DNA of 16,909 bases from CALWZE01 sp964645785 (lineage in GTDB: Bacteria > Bacillota > Clostridia > Oscillospirales > Ruminococcaceae): assembly GCA_964645785.1 (NCBI GenBank), contig CAZYAV010000049.1, positions 1-16,909 of the forward strand, in the 5' to 3' direction. Below are positions 5,677-12,957 of the stretch, piece after piece (position 1 is the stretch's first letter; each line of letters starts with the position of its first letter). The notes under the pieces are model-generated. The model was not told the DNA's origin. It ran no database searches and was given only the letters and a program-made list of their open reading frames with translations. The translations under genes were made by a program, and so were the position numbers.

Positions 5677-5834
5677 GGCTCGGGGTATCGGGAAAGCCGG
5701 GGCGGCGCGCCGTTTTAGGATGAACGCGGCGGGCAATCCCGCAAGCCCCGCGATGTTGCGGCTCGGCGGCGCGGACAGAGCGGAGCCTGCGGGGTGCGGA
5801 GCCTATTGCAAAAGAAAGAGAGAGGCGGGGCAAA
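5677..5834. other. Leader region of tcdA, no promoter recognised
   Basis: GC-rich sequence with a CGGCGCGCCG palindrome followed by four T residues (near 5705-5718) and a GCGGAGCCT direct repeat shortly before the gene. No sigma-A promoter stands out, so how tcdA is transcribed is not clear. Confidence 0.35.
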
Positions 5835-6527
5835 ATGGACAATTGGCTGGAGCGGCAGAATCGCCTGGTCGGGGAGGCGCGCACCGGGTGGCTTGCCGAA
5901 TCGCGGGTCGCGGTTGTGGGGCTTGGCGGCGTGGGCGGCGCGGCGTTTGAGGCGCTTGTGCGGTGCGGCGTGGGGCACATCCTCGCGCTGGACGGGGATG
6001 TAATCGACCTCAGCAATCTCAACCGGCAGCTTCTCGCGACCCGCGAGACGGTCGGGCAGCCGAAATGCCTTGCGGCCGCGGCGCGCGCGGCGCTCATCAA
6101 CCCCGAGTGCGAGGTGACGGCCGCGCAGGTCGTGCTTGACCCGGAGAATCTTAACCGGGTGTTCGACTACCGCCCCGATTACATTCTGGACGCCATCGAC
6201 GGCGTGACCGCCAAGCTTGCGCTGATCGAGCAGGCGAAAAAGCGCGGCGTGCCGGTCATCACAAGCATGGGAACCGGCAACCGCACAAGCGCGGAGGGGT
6301 TTGTGATTGCGGACATCGAGCAGAGCGCGGGCAACGGCTGCGGCCTGTCCCGGGTGATGCGCCGGGAGCTGCGCAAACGGGGAATCAACGGCGTGACGGC
6401 GCTGTTCAACAAAAACCCGCCGCAGACCCCGCTCGACGGCGGCCGCGCGCCCGCAAGCGTCAGCTTTGTGCCGCCCGTTGCGGGGTATCTGCTGGCCGGC
6501 TATGTCGCGCGGGCGCTGATGCGCTGA
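5835..6527 (+). CDS. tcdA: tRNA threonylcarbamoyladenosine dehydratase (TcdA-like, ThiF/E1 superfamily)
   Basis: The 230-residue protein belongs to the E1-like ATP-dependent adenylating family. Characterised TcdA cyclises t6A37 of ANN-decoding tRNAs to ct6A. The Rossmann nucleotide loop GLGGVG lies at 29-34. The magnesium/ATP motif DGDVIDLSNLNRQ lies at 53-65 (Arg64 being the usual contact), followed by K77. DAID appears near 117-120, and SMGTGN plus VMRRELRKRGI match the TcdA-specific C-terminal half. ThiF and MoeB are less likely because no sulfur-carrier partner or CxxC zinc pairs are present. A purine-rich stretch (GAGAGGCGGGG) ends a few bases before the ATG. It is somewhat shorter than the E. 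coli protein (about 268). It stands alone, with a possible GC hairpin terminator after it. Confidence 0.88.
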   Translation: MDNWLERQNRLVGEARTGWLAESRVAVVGLGGVGGAAFEALVRCGVGHILALDGDVIDLSNLNRQLLATRETVGQPKCLAAAARAALINPECEVTAAQVVLDPENLNRVFDYRPDYILDAIDGVTAKLALIEQAKKRGVPVITSMGTGNRTSAEGFVIADIEQSAGNGCGLSRVMRRELRKRGINGVTALFNKNPPQTPLDGGRAPASVSFVPPVAGYLLAGYVARALMR

Positions 6528-6547
6528 AAAGGGCGGCCGGGGAAGCT

Positions 6548-6575
6548 CCGCGCGCCTGGGGGCGCGCGGCGGTTT
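6548..6575 (+). terminator. Possible weak terminator after tcdA
   Basis: CCGCGCGCC (6548-6556) and GGCGCGCGG (6561-6569) form a nine-base-pair stem with a four-base loop, followed only by CGGTTT. The T-tract is short, so termination would be inefficient. Confidence 0.4.
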
Positions 6576-6738
6576 ACCGGCGCCGCGCAAAAGCGGTATA
6601 GGCCGACCCCGAGTCGCCGCCCTGCCGGCATCCGGCTCCGGGCTCCCGGGTCATCGCGCTGCCGCAGGCCGACGAAATGCGCGCAGCTGCCCGCATGGTT
6701 TACCGGTGCTGCCGGCTCCGCCGCGCGGCCGGATTTGC

Positions 6739-6767
6739 TTGTCAACACGGCAAAAAAGTAATATGAT
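6739..6767 (+). promoter_or_regulatory. Sigma-A promoter of the deaminase-phosphatase operon
   Basis: TTGTCA (6739-6744), a 17-base spacer and TATGAT (6762-6767) lie about 54 bases before the deaminase start. The upstream 6576-6738 stretch is GC-rich and shows no gene. Confidence 0.8.
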
Positions 6768-6820
6768 AGACTTATTCTGCATAAGATGTGCGCAATCCAA
6801 CCGAAAAGGAGACACAAGGT

Positions 6821-7312
6821 ATGCCACGCAGAGACAAAATTAACTATTATCTCGATATCGCCGAAGCGGTCAGCAAACGCGGCACCTGCCTGCGGCGCAA
6901 TTTCGGCGCAATCATCGTGAAAAACGACGAGATTATCTCAACCGGGTATGTCGGCGCGCCGCGCGGCCGCAAGAACTGCACCGATCTCGGCTACTGCCGC
7001 CGGATGCAGCTCAATATCCCCCGCGGGGAGCGGTACGAAATCTGCCGCTCGGTACATGCCGAGGCGAACGCGATTATCAGCGCTGCCCGCCGGGACACCA
7101 TCGGCGCCGCGCTTTATCTGGTCGGCCGGGAGGTCGAGACCGGCGAATATGTGGAAAAGGCGAACGCCTGCTCGATGTGCAAGCGGATGATTATCAACGC
7201 CGGCATCAAAAACGTCTTTATCCGCAACACCGAAAACGACTACACGGCCATCGACGTGGAGGCGGAGTGGGTTTCCGTTGACGACACCCTGACCGAGCAG
7301 ACGGGCTATTGA
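6821..7312 (+). CDS. dCMP/cytidine deaminase family protein (ComEB-like)
   Basis: The 163-residue zinc-dependent deaminase most likely converts dCMP to dUMP for thymidylate synthesis. The zinc and proton-shuttle motif is HAE at 79-81. The second zinc motif is C117-S-M-C120; the proline that usually precedes its first Cys is Ala here. A Cys pair in 'CTDLGYC' (53-59) sits in the insertion that many dCMP deaminases use for an additional zinc. The early 'CLRRNFGAIIVKNDEIISTGYVGAPRG' segment is typical of the dCMP deaminase branch rather than tRNA adenosine deaminases. AAAAGGAGA ends about eight bases before 6821, which overrides an in-frame ATG at 6788. It is first in an operon with the HAD phosphatase, 36 bases downstream. 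Confidence 0.88.
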   Translation: MPRRDKINYYLDIAEAVSKRGTCLRRNFGAIIVKNDEIISTGYVGAPRGRKNCTDLGYCRRMQLNIPRGERYEICRSVHAEANAIISAARRDTIGAALYLVGREVETGEYVEKANACSMCKRMIINAGIKNVFIRNTENDYTAIDVEAEWVSVDDTLTEQTGY

Positions 7313-7348
7313 CCGCCGCGTCGGGACGCCCGAAGAGAGGGAGACGCC

Positions 7349-7999
7349 ATGCTTGAAGCAATTCTGTTTGATATGGACGGCCTGCTTGTGGATTCCGAGG
7401 CGCTGTCCTTTGAAATTATCGGGGAGCTGGCCGCCCAAAACGGCTATTCGCTCTCCAAAGAGCAGTACTGCCAGCTGATCGGCAAAAGCCAGGAGGAGGG
7501 GTTCCGGATCCTCAGCCGGCTCTGCCCCGGCGCGGACGCGCGCGCCGTCTATGACCGGTATCACGCGCTTTATCTGGAGGCGGTCGCGGCCGGTCGCCTG
7601 CGGCTGAAGCCCGGCGTCCGCACCCTGCTTGACGCCTGCGACGCGCGCGGCATCAAAAAGGCGGTTGTCAGCTCCAACATGGAGAGCTACCTGCGCGCCA
7701 ACCTCGCCGCCGTCGGGCTTGCGGACAGGTTTGACGCCCTCGTCTACGACGGCATGGCCGAAAAAGCCAAGCCCGCGCCCGACCTGTTCCTTGTCGGCGC
7801 AGAGCTGCTGGGCGTGCGGGACAAGGCCGCCTGCCTGGTGCTGGAGGATTCCGAGGCGGGTATCCGCGCCGGGCACGCCGCCGGAATGCCCGTCATCACC
7901 GTCCCCGACCTCATCGAGCCGCCCGCCCCGGTTCTCGCGCTCTGCCTGCGCCGCGCCGCGAGCCTCGAGGAGGTTGCCGGGCTGCTCGACGAGCTGTAA
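7349..7999 (+). CDS. HAD-superfamily hydrolase, beta-phosphoglucomutase-like phosphatase
   Basis: The 216-residue protein carries the four HAD motifs. These are DMDG with nucleophile D8 and acid/base D10, S108-S109 in VVSSN, K141 in KAKPAPD, and E166-D167 in LEDSEAG, where the acidic pair binds magnesium. The cap between motifs I and II (about 16-85) is helical, placing it in subfamily I with beta-phosphoglucomutase, phosphoglycolate and pseudouridine-5'-phosphate phosphatases. The substrate cannot be told from sequence. AGAGGGAG lies about seven bases upstream of the ATG. It is the second gene of the operon after the deaminase; a role in clearing nucleotide or sugar phosphates is only a guess from that pairing. 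The nearest terminator lies at 8121-8159. Confidence 0.88.
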   Translation: MLEAILFDMDGLLVDSEALSFEIIGELAAQNGYSLSKEQYCQLIGKSQEEGFRILSRLCPGADARAVYDRYHALYLEAVAAGRLRLKPGVRTLLDACDARGIKKAVVSSNMESYLRANLAAVGLADRFDALVYDGMAEKAKPAPDLFLVGAELLGVRDKAACLVLEDSEAGIRAGHAAGMPVITVPDLIEPPAPVLALCLRRAASLEEVAGLLDEL

Positions 8000-8321
8000 G
8001 CCGTTCGGCTCGGTTTCTTGGCGGAGAGACGGGTGAATGTGACGCGAGCGCAGTGCAGATGGCCTGCGCACCACGGCGTCAGTGCGGCCTGATTTTGCCA
8101 GTTTTGCATGATACGGAAAAAGAGGGGCGGCCGTCGGCCGCCCCTCTACCTGTTTTTTTGCTCGCCGCCCCGATTTTGGGTTGCGGTTTATCCGCCCGTA
8201 AAGCGGCAGCTATGCGCGGAAATTCAGGCGGGGCTTCGGAAAACGAAATCTTGCCGCGCTGCCGGTCAAAGCCGCACAGCTTCGCCCCGCACCGGCAGCG
8301 GCGCAAACCCGGCCGCGCCGC
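8000..8321. other. Convergent intergenic region
   Basis: This 322-base stretch between two convergent genes holds the bidirectional terminator at 8121-8159 and otherwise nothing recognisable. Reading frames crossing it overlap that terminator and lack ribosome binding sites. Confidence 0.5.
8116..8159. terminator. Strong bidirectional terminator
   Basis: AGAGGGGCGGCC (8121-8132) pairs with GGCCGCCCCTCT (8136-8147) over 12 bases with a three-base loop. On the plus strand ACCTG and seven T residues follow. On the minus strand a T5 run follows directly. It ends both the phosphatase operon and the acetyltransferase transcript. Confidence 0.9.
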
Positions 8322-8858
8322 TCAGCGCCGTTTGTCGAGCGGCAGCACATGTGCCGCCGCCCATTTGCCGTAAACCGCGCGGTAAAGCCCGACATACTCC
8401 TCGAAGGAGAGGGCGCAGTCGTGGGAGAGCAGCTGCATCGGCACGCCGAACAGGGCGGATTCCAGCCCGGTGTCCGAAAAGCCGGCGCGCAGATAAAAGC
8501 CCTTGCGCCGCCTGCGCAGGCTGTCCGGCGGGTCGTCCGGCTCCGGCCGCTCAATTTCAAGAAAGACCCTGCGCCCCGCATAGCGCGCGAGGATGGCGCG
8601 CAGCGCCTCCGCCCCGATTCCCCGCCCGCGCGCGGCCTCATCCACCGCAAGATAGTCAATCAGCACAAGATCCCGCCAGGGCGCGGCGCAGATCATGCAG
8701 GCGGGCGGGGTGGCGTCGTCGGTCAGCAGCTCGAGCACGCCCCGGCGCATCAGATGCAGGTTGACGTCGAACGGGCGGCGCTCCGCCCGCGGGAAGGATC
8801 GGTTGTAGATGTGCCGCACTGTGCGGATGCGCTGCGGCTCAAGGGGAACGATATGCAT
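8322..8858 (-). CDS. GNAT-family N-acetyltransferase
   Basis: The 178-residue protein has the GNAT acetyl-CoA-binding motif A: strand 'LVLIDYLAVDE' followed by RGRGIG (77-82), the Q/RxxGxG/A pyrophosphate loop, and then a helix. The later 'LEIERPEPDD' and 'RRRKGFYLRAGF' segments fit motif B and the beta-6/7 region, including the typical 'FYxRxGF'. The acceptor substrate is unknown. AAAGGAG (complement near 8868-8874) lies eight to nine bases before the ATG at 8858 and decides the start over an upstream in-frame ATG at 8912. The gene is expressed alone from its own promoter. Confidence 0.88.
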   Translation of the reverse strand: MHIVPLEPQRIRTVRHIYNRSFPRAERRPFDVNLHLMRRGVLELLTDDATPPACMICAAPWRDLVLIDYLAVDEAARGRGIGAEALRAILARYAGRRVFLEIERPEPDDPPDSLRRRRKGFYLRAGFSDTGLESALFGVPMQLLSHDCALSFEEYVGLYRAVYGKWAAAHVLPLDKRR

Positions 8859-8923
8859 CTTTAAAGCTCCTTTGCGCAGGGCGCAGGCCGCGGCCGTGTG
8901 CCCCGCAGGCAAGCGTTTTTTTC

Positions 8924-8952
8924 AGTATACCGCATTTGCCTGCGTTTGTAAA
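8924..8952 (-). promoter_or_regulatory. Sigma-A promoter of the acetyltransferase gene
   Basis: On the minus strand TTTACA (complement of 8947-8952), a 17-base spacer and TATACT (complement of 8924-8929). Transcription would begin near 8917, about 60 bases before the start codon. Confidence 0.75.
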
Positions 8953-9290
8953 AACGGCGCCAGCAATGGGGACGCGGCCGTGTGGGTCACACCGTGGCGG
9001 GGACGCGGACGCCGCCCGCCTGCTGCAAGGCCGGTGCGCCGGGTGGAATAGAGCCGCCAAACGCGTAAACCGGCGCGCCGGGTGAGGCAGAACGCCCGGC
9101 CGTTCCGTCGGTCGCCGTTCGCCGGGCGGCAGCCGGTGTGCCGCCGCCCGCTTGCCGCAATCCCACCCGCCGATTCAGCATTCTGCCATGCTGCCCGGCT
9201 GGGAGAATGCCCCGCCCCCCTGCACCCCGGTCGCGGCGTTTTGGCCAAAAGCACCCCTGCGCAGCCCGGCCGCGCGGAGGACGCGCTCCG
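8953..9290. other. GC-rich gene-free region between divergent genes
   Basis: No supported gene in about 340 bases. CCGGTGCGCCGGGTG (9031-9045) is repeated with one change at 9070-9084. Long open frames on both strands reflect high GC and lack ribosome binding sites; one runs in frame into the phosphomutase but has no start signal of its own. Confidence 0.5.
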
Positions 9291-9295
9291 TCTCG

Positions 9296-9324
9296 TTGAC
9301 TTGCGGCACAGAAGATTTTATAAT
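9296..9324 (+). promoter_or_regulatory. Near-consensus sigma-A promoter of the phosphomutase
   Basis: TTGACT (9296-9301), a 17-base spacer and TATAAT (9319-9324). The expected leader is about 40 bases. This promoter places transcription start inside a longer open frame and supports the later start codon at 9373. Confidence 0.9.
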
Positions 9325-9372
9325 TGTTATAACGCATTTACCCCATTTCAGGAAATCGAAAGGGAAAGCAAC

Positions 9373-11088
9373 ATGAATTACGAGACAGAGTTTGAACGCT
9401 GGGAAAAACTTGCGCAGGACGCGGACATCAAGGCGGAGCTTGCGCAGATTGCGGGGGACGAGCTGGAGAAAAAGGCGCGGTTTTCAACCGAGCTGACCTT
9501 CGGCACGGCGGGCTTGCGCGGGGTGCTGGGCGCGGGCACAGGCCGCATGAACGTCTACACCGTGCGCCGGGCAACGCAGGGGCTGGCGGATTATGTCAAC
9601 GAGCGCTTCGGCGGCGGCTGCGTCGCAATCGCGTACGATTCGCGCAACATGAGCACCCGCTTTGCCGAGGAGAGCGCGGCGGTGCTGGCCGCAAACGGCG
9701 TGAAAGCGTATCTCTATAACCGGCTGATGCCGACCCCGATGCTCTCGTTCGCCGTCCGCGAGCTGGGGGCAAAGGCGGGCGTGATGATCACCGCAAGCCA
9801 CAACCCGGCGCAGTACAACGGATACAAGGCGTACGGCGAGGACGGCTGTCAGATGACCGAGGAAAACGCGGCCTGGGTCTATCGGAAAATCCAGGCGGCC
9901 GACCTGTTCGAGGGGGTGCGCAGGGTCGACTTTTCACAGGGGCTTGCGGACGGCTCCATCGAGTACATCCCGGAGACGGTTGTCGAGCGGTATTACGAGG
10001 AGGTCAAAAAGCAGCAGATCAACCCCGGCATCTGCGCGGCCAACCCGGTTAAGCTGGTGTACTCCCCGCTCAACGGCACGGGCAACGAGCCGGTGCGGCG
10101 GGTGCTGGCCGACATCGGCGTGCGGGACATCGCGGTCGTCTGCGAGCAGGAGCTGCCGGACGGCAACTTCCCCACCTGCACCTATCCCAACCCCGAGACC
10201 AGGGAGGCGCTGCGCCTGGGGCTTGCGCTGTGCGAAAAGGAGCAGCCGGATCTGTTTATCGCGACCGACCCCGATGCCGACCGGGTTGGGGTCGCGGTGC
10301 GGGACGGCGGCGGATACACCATCCTGACCGGCAACGAGGTCGGCGCGCTGCTGCTCGACTACGTCATCAAGGCGCGGCGCGACGCCGGCCGGATGCCGAA
10401 CAACCCGGTTGCGGTGGAGAGCATTGTCTCCACCCCGCTCGCGGCCGAAATCGCGCGGCGCAACGGGGTCGAGATGCGGGTGGTGCTGACCGGCTTCAAG
10501 TATATCGGCGAGCAGATTCTGCGGCTGGAGCAGGCCGGGGAGACCGAGCGGTTTATCTTTGGCTTTGAGGAGAGCTGCGGCTATCTTGCGGGCGGCTATG
10601 TCCGGGACAAGGACGCGGTGCTCGCCGCGATGCTGCTGTGCGAGATGACGGCCTATTACAAGGCGGCGGGCACGACGCCGCGCGCCGCGCTGGACGCGCT
10701 GTATGCACAGTACGGCTATTACCGCAACAGGGTGCTCAACTTCGCGTTTGAGGGGCTGGAGGGCCCGGACAAAATGGCGGCGGTGATGGAGAAGCTGTTC
10801 GCCGCCCCGCCCGCCGAGGTGGCCAGCCGCCGGGTCGAGCAGGTCTGCGATTACCGCGCCGGAAAGGCGACCGACACCGCAACAGGCAAGGTGCAGCCGA
10901 TTGACCTGCCCAGCGCCACGGTGTGCGAGCTGAAGCTGGCCGGGGGCGCGGCGGTCATCGTCCGCCCGAGCGGCACCGAGCCGAAGATGAAGCTGTATCT
11001 CACCGCCAAGGAAAACACGCAGGAGGGCTCGGAGCAGGTGCTCGACGCGCTGGCGGCGGACATGAAATCCCTGCTGGGGCTCGGCTGA
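9373..11088 (+). CDS. Phosphoglucomutase/phosphomannomutase (alpha-D-phosphohexomutase family)
   Basis: The 571-residue enzyme interconverts hexose 1- and 6-phosphates through a phosphoserine, feeding glycolysis or cell-envelope sugar-nucleotide synthesis. All four active-site loops are visible. These are TASHNP with phosphoserine S142, DPDADR (299-304) binding magnesium, GFEESCGYL (397-405) for sugar selection, and RPSGTEPK (531-538) binding phosphate. FGTAGLRG (43-50) at the N terminus is typical of the large Firmicute PgcA-type enzymes, and the length also matches them (about 570-580). The GFEES loop favours glucose-type phosphomutase activity. The start at 9373 is supported by AAAGGGAAA upstream, the promoter at 9296-9324 and family length; the open frame extends further upstream by chance. 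The gene is transcribed alone. Confidence 0.93.
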   Translation: MNYETEFERWEKLAQDADIKAELAQIAGDELEKKARFSTELTFGTAGLRGVLGAGTGRMNVYTVRRATQGLADYVNERFGGGCVAIAYDSRNMSTRFAEESAAVLAANGVKAYLYNRLMPTPMLSFAVRELGAKAGVMITASHNPAQYNGYKAYGEDGCQMTEENAAWVYRKIQAADLFEGVRRVDFSQGLADGSIEYIPETVVERYYEEVKKQQINPGICAANPVKLVYSPLNGTGNEPVRRVLADIGVRDIAVVCEQELPDGNFPTCTYPNPETREALRLGLALCEKEQPDLFIATDPDADRVGVAVRDGGGYTILTGNEVGALLLDYVIKARRDAGRMPNNPVAVESIVSTPLAAEIARRNGVEMRVVLTGFKYIGEQILRLEQAGETERFIFGFEESCGYLAGGYVRDKDAVLAAMLLCEMTAYYKAAGTTPRAALDALYAQYGYYRNRVLNFAFEGLEGPDKMAAVMEKLFAAPPAEVASRRVEQVCDYRAGKATDTATGKVQPIDLPSATVCELKLAGGAAVIVRPSGTEPKMKLYLTAKENTQEGSEQVLDALAADMKSLLGLG

Positions 11089-11129
11089 GCGGCATACAGG
11101 GGCAATCCACCGCCCGGATCATTCCCTAC

Positions 11130-11166
11130 GGCCGGGAAGCCTGCCCCGCGCGGGGAAGGACGGCCG
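11130..11166 (+). repeat. GC-rich hairpin after the phosphomutase
   Basis: CGGCCG at 11130-11135 and 11161-11166 can pair around the palindrome CCCCGCGCGGGG (11144-11155). No T-tract follows, so it is not a standard terminator, and none better was found between this gene and rpmE. Confidence 0.35.
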
Positions 11167-11253
11167 GGTGGGGCATCCCGACTCCGCGTCTTTGCCGGCG
11201 GCGGGAAAATCGGGCGGTTTTTGGCAAAATTTCTGCCATGTGGGAAAAAACAC

Positions 11254-11282
11254 TTGCATTGCCCGGCTTTGTATGCTATTAT
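11254..11282 (+). promoter_or_regulatory. Sigma-A promoter of rpmE
   Basis: TTGCAT (11254-11259), a 17-base spacer and TATTAT (11277-11282), with an expected leader of about 30 bases. Confidence 0.8.
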
Positions 11283-11318
11283 TTTATAGCAACTGTGAAC
11301 AAAAAGAGGTGACATTCA

Positions 11319-11519
11319 GTGAAGGAAGGCATCCACCCCAAGTACGAGGAGACGACGATTACCTGCGCCTGCGGCGAGGTCATCAAGACGAGATCGACTC
11401 GTAAGGACATTCGTGTTGAAATCTGTTCAAAATGCCACCCGTTCTATACCGGCAAGCAGAAGCTCGTCGATACCGGCGGACGTGTAGATAGATTCAAAAA
11501 ACGCTTCAACATGGAATAA
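11319..11519 (+). CDS. rpmE: 50S ribosomal protein L31, zinc-binding (C+) form
   Basis: The 66-residue protein matches L31 throughout: MKEGIHPKYEET at the start, a CxC pair (C16, C18), then CSKCHPFYTGKQK with C36 and C39, and the basic 'GRVDRFKKRF' end. The four Cys show the zinc-containing type A form. In several bacteria this form is replaced by a Cys-less paralogue under zinc starvation; no paralogue is in this window. The start is GTG at 11319, supported by AGAGGTG seven bases upstream. It has its own promoter and an immediate terminator, so it is a single-gene unit. Confidence 0.97.
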   Translation: MKEGIHPKYEETTITCACGEVIKTRSTRKDIRVEICSKCHPFYTGKQKLVDTGGRVDRFKKRFNME

Positions 11520-11524
11520 CACCG

Positions 11525-11553
11525 AAAAGCCACGGCGCTCCCGTGGCTTTTTC
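11525..11553 (+). terminator. Intrinsic terminator of rpmE
   Basis: AAAAGCCACGG (11525-11535) and CCGTGGCTTTT (11541-11551) form an 11-base-pair stem with a five-base loop and a T5 run, starting five bases after the stop codon. Confidence 0.93.
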
Positions 11554-11571
11554 GTTTCACCCGCGCCGCGG

Positions 11572-11905
11572 GCGGGCGCGTATCGGCGAGGCGGCTCGTA
11601 AAGGCAAACAGCTTTACAAGTGGAGACCGCGGTACCTGACCAAATCCGGCGGGCTTTGTTACGGCGGCTTTTGCCCTTAGCTTCCGGCTGTGGCTGCGGG
11701 CGCAGGCGGGGCAACTCAGTAAAGGCAAACAGCTTTATATGAGGAGGCCGCGGTACCCGGCGAAAACTGGCGGAAACCGGCGAGTTTTGCTTCGGCTGCT
11801 TCCACCCGGCTGCTGAAACGGGCACCGCGGAGCAACCCTGTAAAGGAAAACAACTTTACATGCGAAACCCGCGAAATCCGGCCAAAACCGGCGATTTTCG
11901 CGCAA
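11572..11905. repeat. Three diverged copies of a palindrome-centred element at 121-base period
   Basis: The core GTAAAGgcAAACAgCTTTAC occurs at 11598-11617. Near-identical cores begin at 11719 (ending CTTTAT) and 11840 (GGAAAACAA centre), so the starts are exactly 121 bases apart twice. Conserved flanks include a GGGC-rich stretch before each core and GxCCGCGGTACC after the first two. Each core can form a GTAAAG/CTTTAC stem. The period is not a multiple of three, so the frame shifts between copies and coding is unlikely. Confidence 0.85.
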
Positions 11906-11918
11906 AAAGCGGGTTTTT
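11865..11918 (+). terminator. Terminator-like hairpin at the end of the third repeat
   Basis: AACCCGC (11866-11872) can pair with GCGGGTT (11909-11915), followed by further T residues to 11918. Inside is a second stem, CGCGAAAT (from 11870) with ATTTTCGCG (ending 11902), around CCGG/CCGG. It would stop rightward transcription through the repeat region. Confidence 0.45.
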
Positions 11919-12203
11919 TGACGGCATCGCGGGAATGCCGCCCGCGCGCCGCAGAAAGACAATTCGGCCGCGCGGGGCACCGTTTTAGTTCACACGGCGG
12001 GCGTTTGCCGCAGGAGCGCCGGGCATTCCGGCGTATAACCCGACCCGGCCGCCCGCGCCGCAAACCGCCGCAGGCTGTCGGCTTGGCGCGTTCTCTCGCT
12101 GTGTATAAAGATAAGGAAGTAAAAAAGACAGAGGCCGGATAACCGGCGGATATTGGATGAATTGCCGATAAAATGATGAGGCGGTGCCGAGAGGGGGAGA
12201 AGG

Positions 12204-12863
12204 ATGGCAGAACCGGCGGCAAAGGCACAGGAATCCTACCGCACGTTGGCGGGGCGCGGGGAGATTGAGCTTGTCGAAAAGCGATCCCGCTTTCTCGGGC
12301 ACTGCGCGCCCGTGCGCACCGAGCGGGAGGCGCTCGACTTTGTGGCGCAGATCAAGGCGCTGCACAAAACCGCCACCCACAACGTCTGGGCGTACAGCGT
12401 GCGGGAAAACCACCTGACCCGGTACACCGACGACGGCGAACCCTCCGGCACGGCGGGTCTGCCCGTGCTGGATGTGCTCAAGCGGGGGGGAATCGTCGAT
12501 GCGGCGATTGTCGTGACCCGCTATTTCGGCGGCACCCTGCTGGGGACGGGCGGGCTGGTGCGCGCCTACGGCGAGAGCGCGAGCCGCGCCGTCCGCGCCG
12601 GGGGCGTCGCGCTGATGGCGCCCTGCACGGTGTTCCGGCTGGAATGCGGCTACGCGGACTACGACCGGGTCGAGCGGCTGCTGCAAACCTTAAACGCGCG
12701 GGTGACCGACAGCGCCTTTACCGACCGGGTTGCGCTGACCGTCGCCGTCGAGCAGGCGCGCGGGCAGATGCTGTGCGCCGAGCTGCGGGAGCTGACCCGG
12801 GGCGGCAGCGTCCCGGCGCTTGTGGAAACGCGGTTTGAACCGGTCTCGGTGGAGCGGGACTGA
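12204..12863 (+). CDS. yigZ: YigZ/IMPACT family protein (UPF0029)
   Basis: The 219-residue cytoplasmic protein has the family's hallmark blocks. These are DDGEPSGTAG at 76-85 and VTRYFGGTLLGTGGLVRAY from 104, in the UPF0029 N-terminal domain, followed by the smaller C-terminal domain. Family members are linked to translation control (eukaryotic IMPACT binds GCN1), but the bacterial role is not defined; proline-dipeptidase annotations of homologues are not supported by any catalytic motif seen here. GAGGGGGAGAAGG directly before the ATG fixes the start. dgt begins 94 bases downstream with only an imperfect hairpin (near 12877-12901) and no T-tract between, so read-through into the dgt-dnaG-rpoD group is possible. 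Confidence 0.92.
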   Translation: MAEPAAKAQESYRTLAGRGEIELVEKRSRFLGHCAPVRTEREALDFVAQIKALHKTATHNVWAYSVRENHLTRYTDDGEPSGTAGLPVLDVLKRGGIVDAAIVVTRYFGGTLLGTGGLVRAYGESASRAVRAGGVALMAPCTVFRLECGYADYDRVERLLQTLNARVTDSAFTDRVALTVAVEQARGQMLCAELRELTRGGSVPALVETRFEPVSVERD

Positions 12864-12957
12864 GCGGGGCGCCGCTGGGCAGGAGGAAGCTTCCGCCGCC
12901 CGCAAAAAGAGGAATTTGCACGCGGATGTCGTATATTGTTTACAGAGGGGGGAGAGC

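Larger units (their letters stand above)
11554..12203. other. Long gene-free region between rpmE and yigZ
   Basis: About 650 bases contain the three 121-base repeats and a large hairpin that closes the third unit. From 11925 to 12203 nothing firm is seen. TATAAA at 12104-12109, with TTGGCG 15 bases upstream, is only a weak promoter candidate for yigZ. Open frames on the minus strand encode a recurring VKLFAFT-like peptide in different frames and are by-products of the repeat. Confidence 0.6.

Noticed and set aside
9082..9372. N-terminal extension of the phosphomutase by 97 codons
   Set aside because: The promoter at 9296-9324 lies inside it, family members start at the MNYETEF-like position, and the extension is rich in Arg, Pro and Ala as expected of chance GC-rich frames.
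11427..12228. Minus-strand open frames across the rpmE-yigZ gap with a recurring VKLFAFT-type peptide
   Set aside because: The peptide recurs because the DNA repeat is read in different frames; 121 is not a multiple of three, and no ribosome binding sites were seen.
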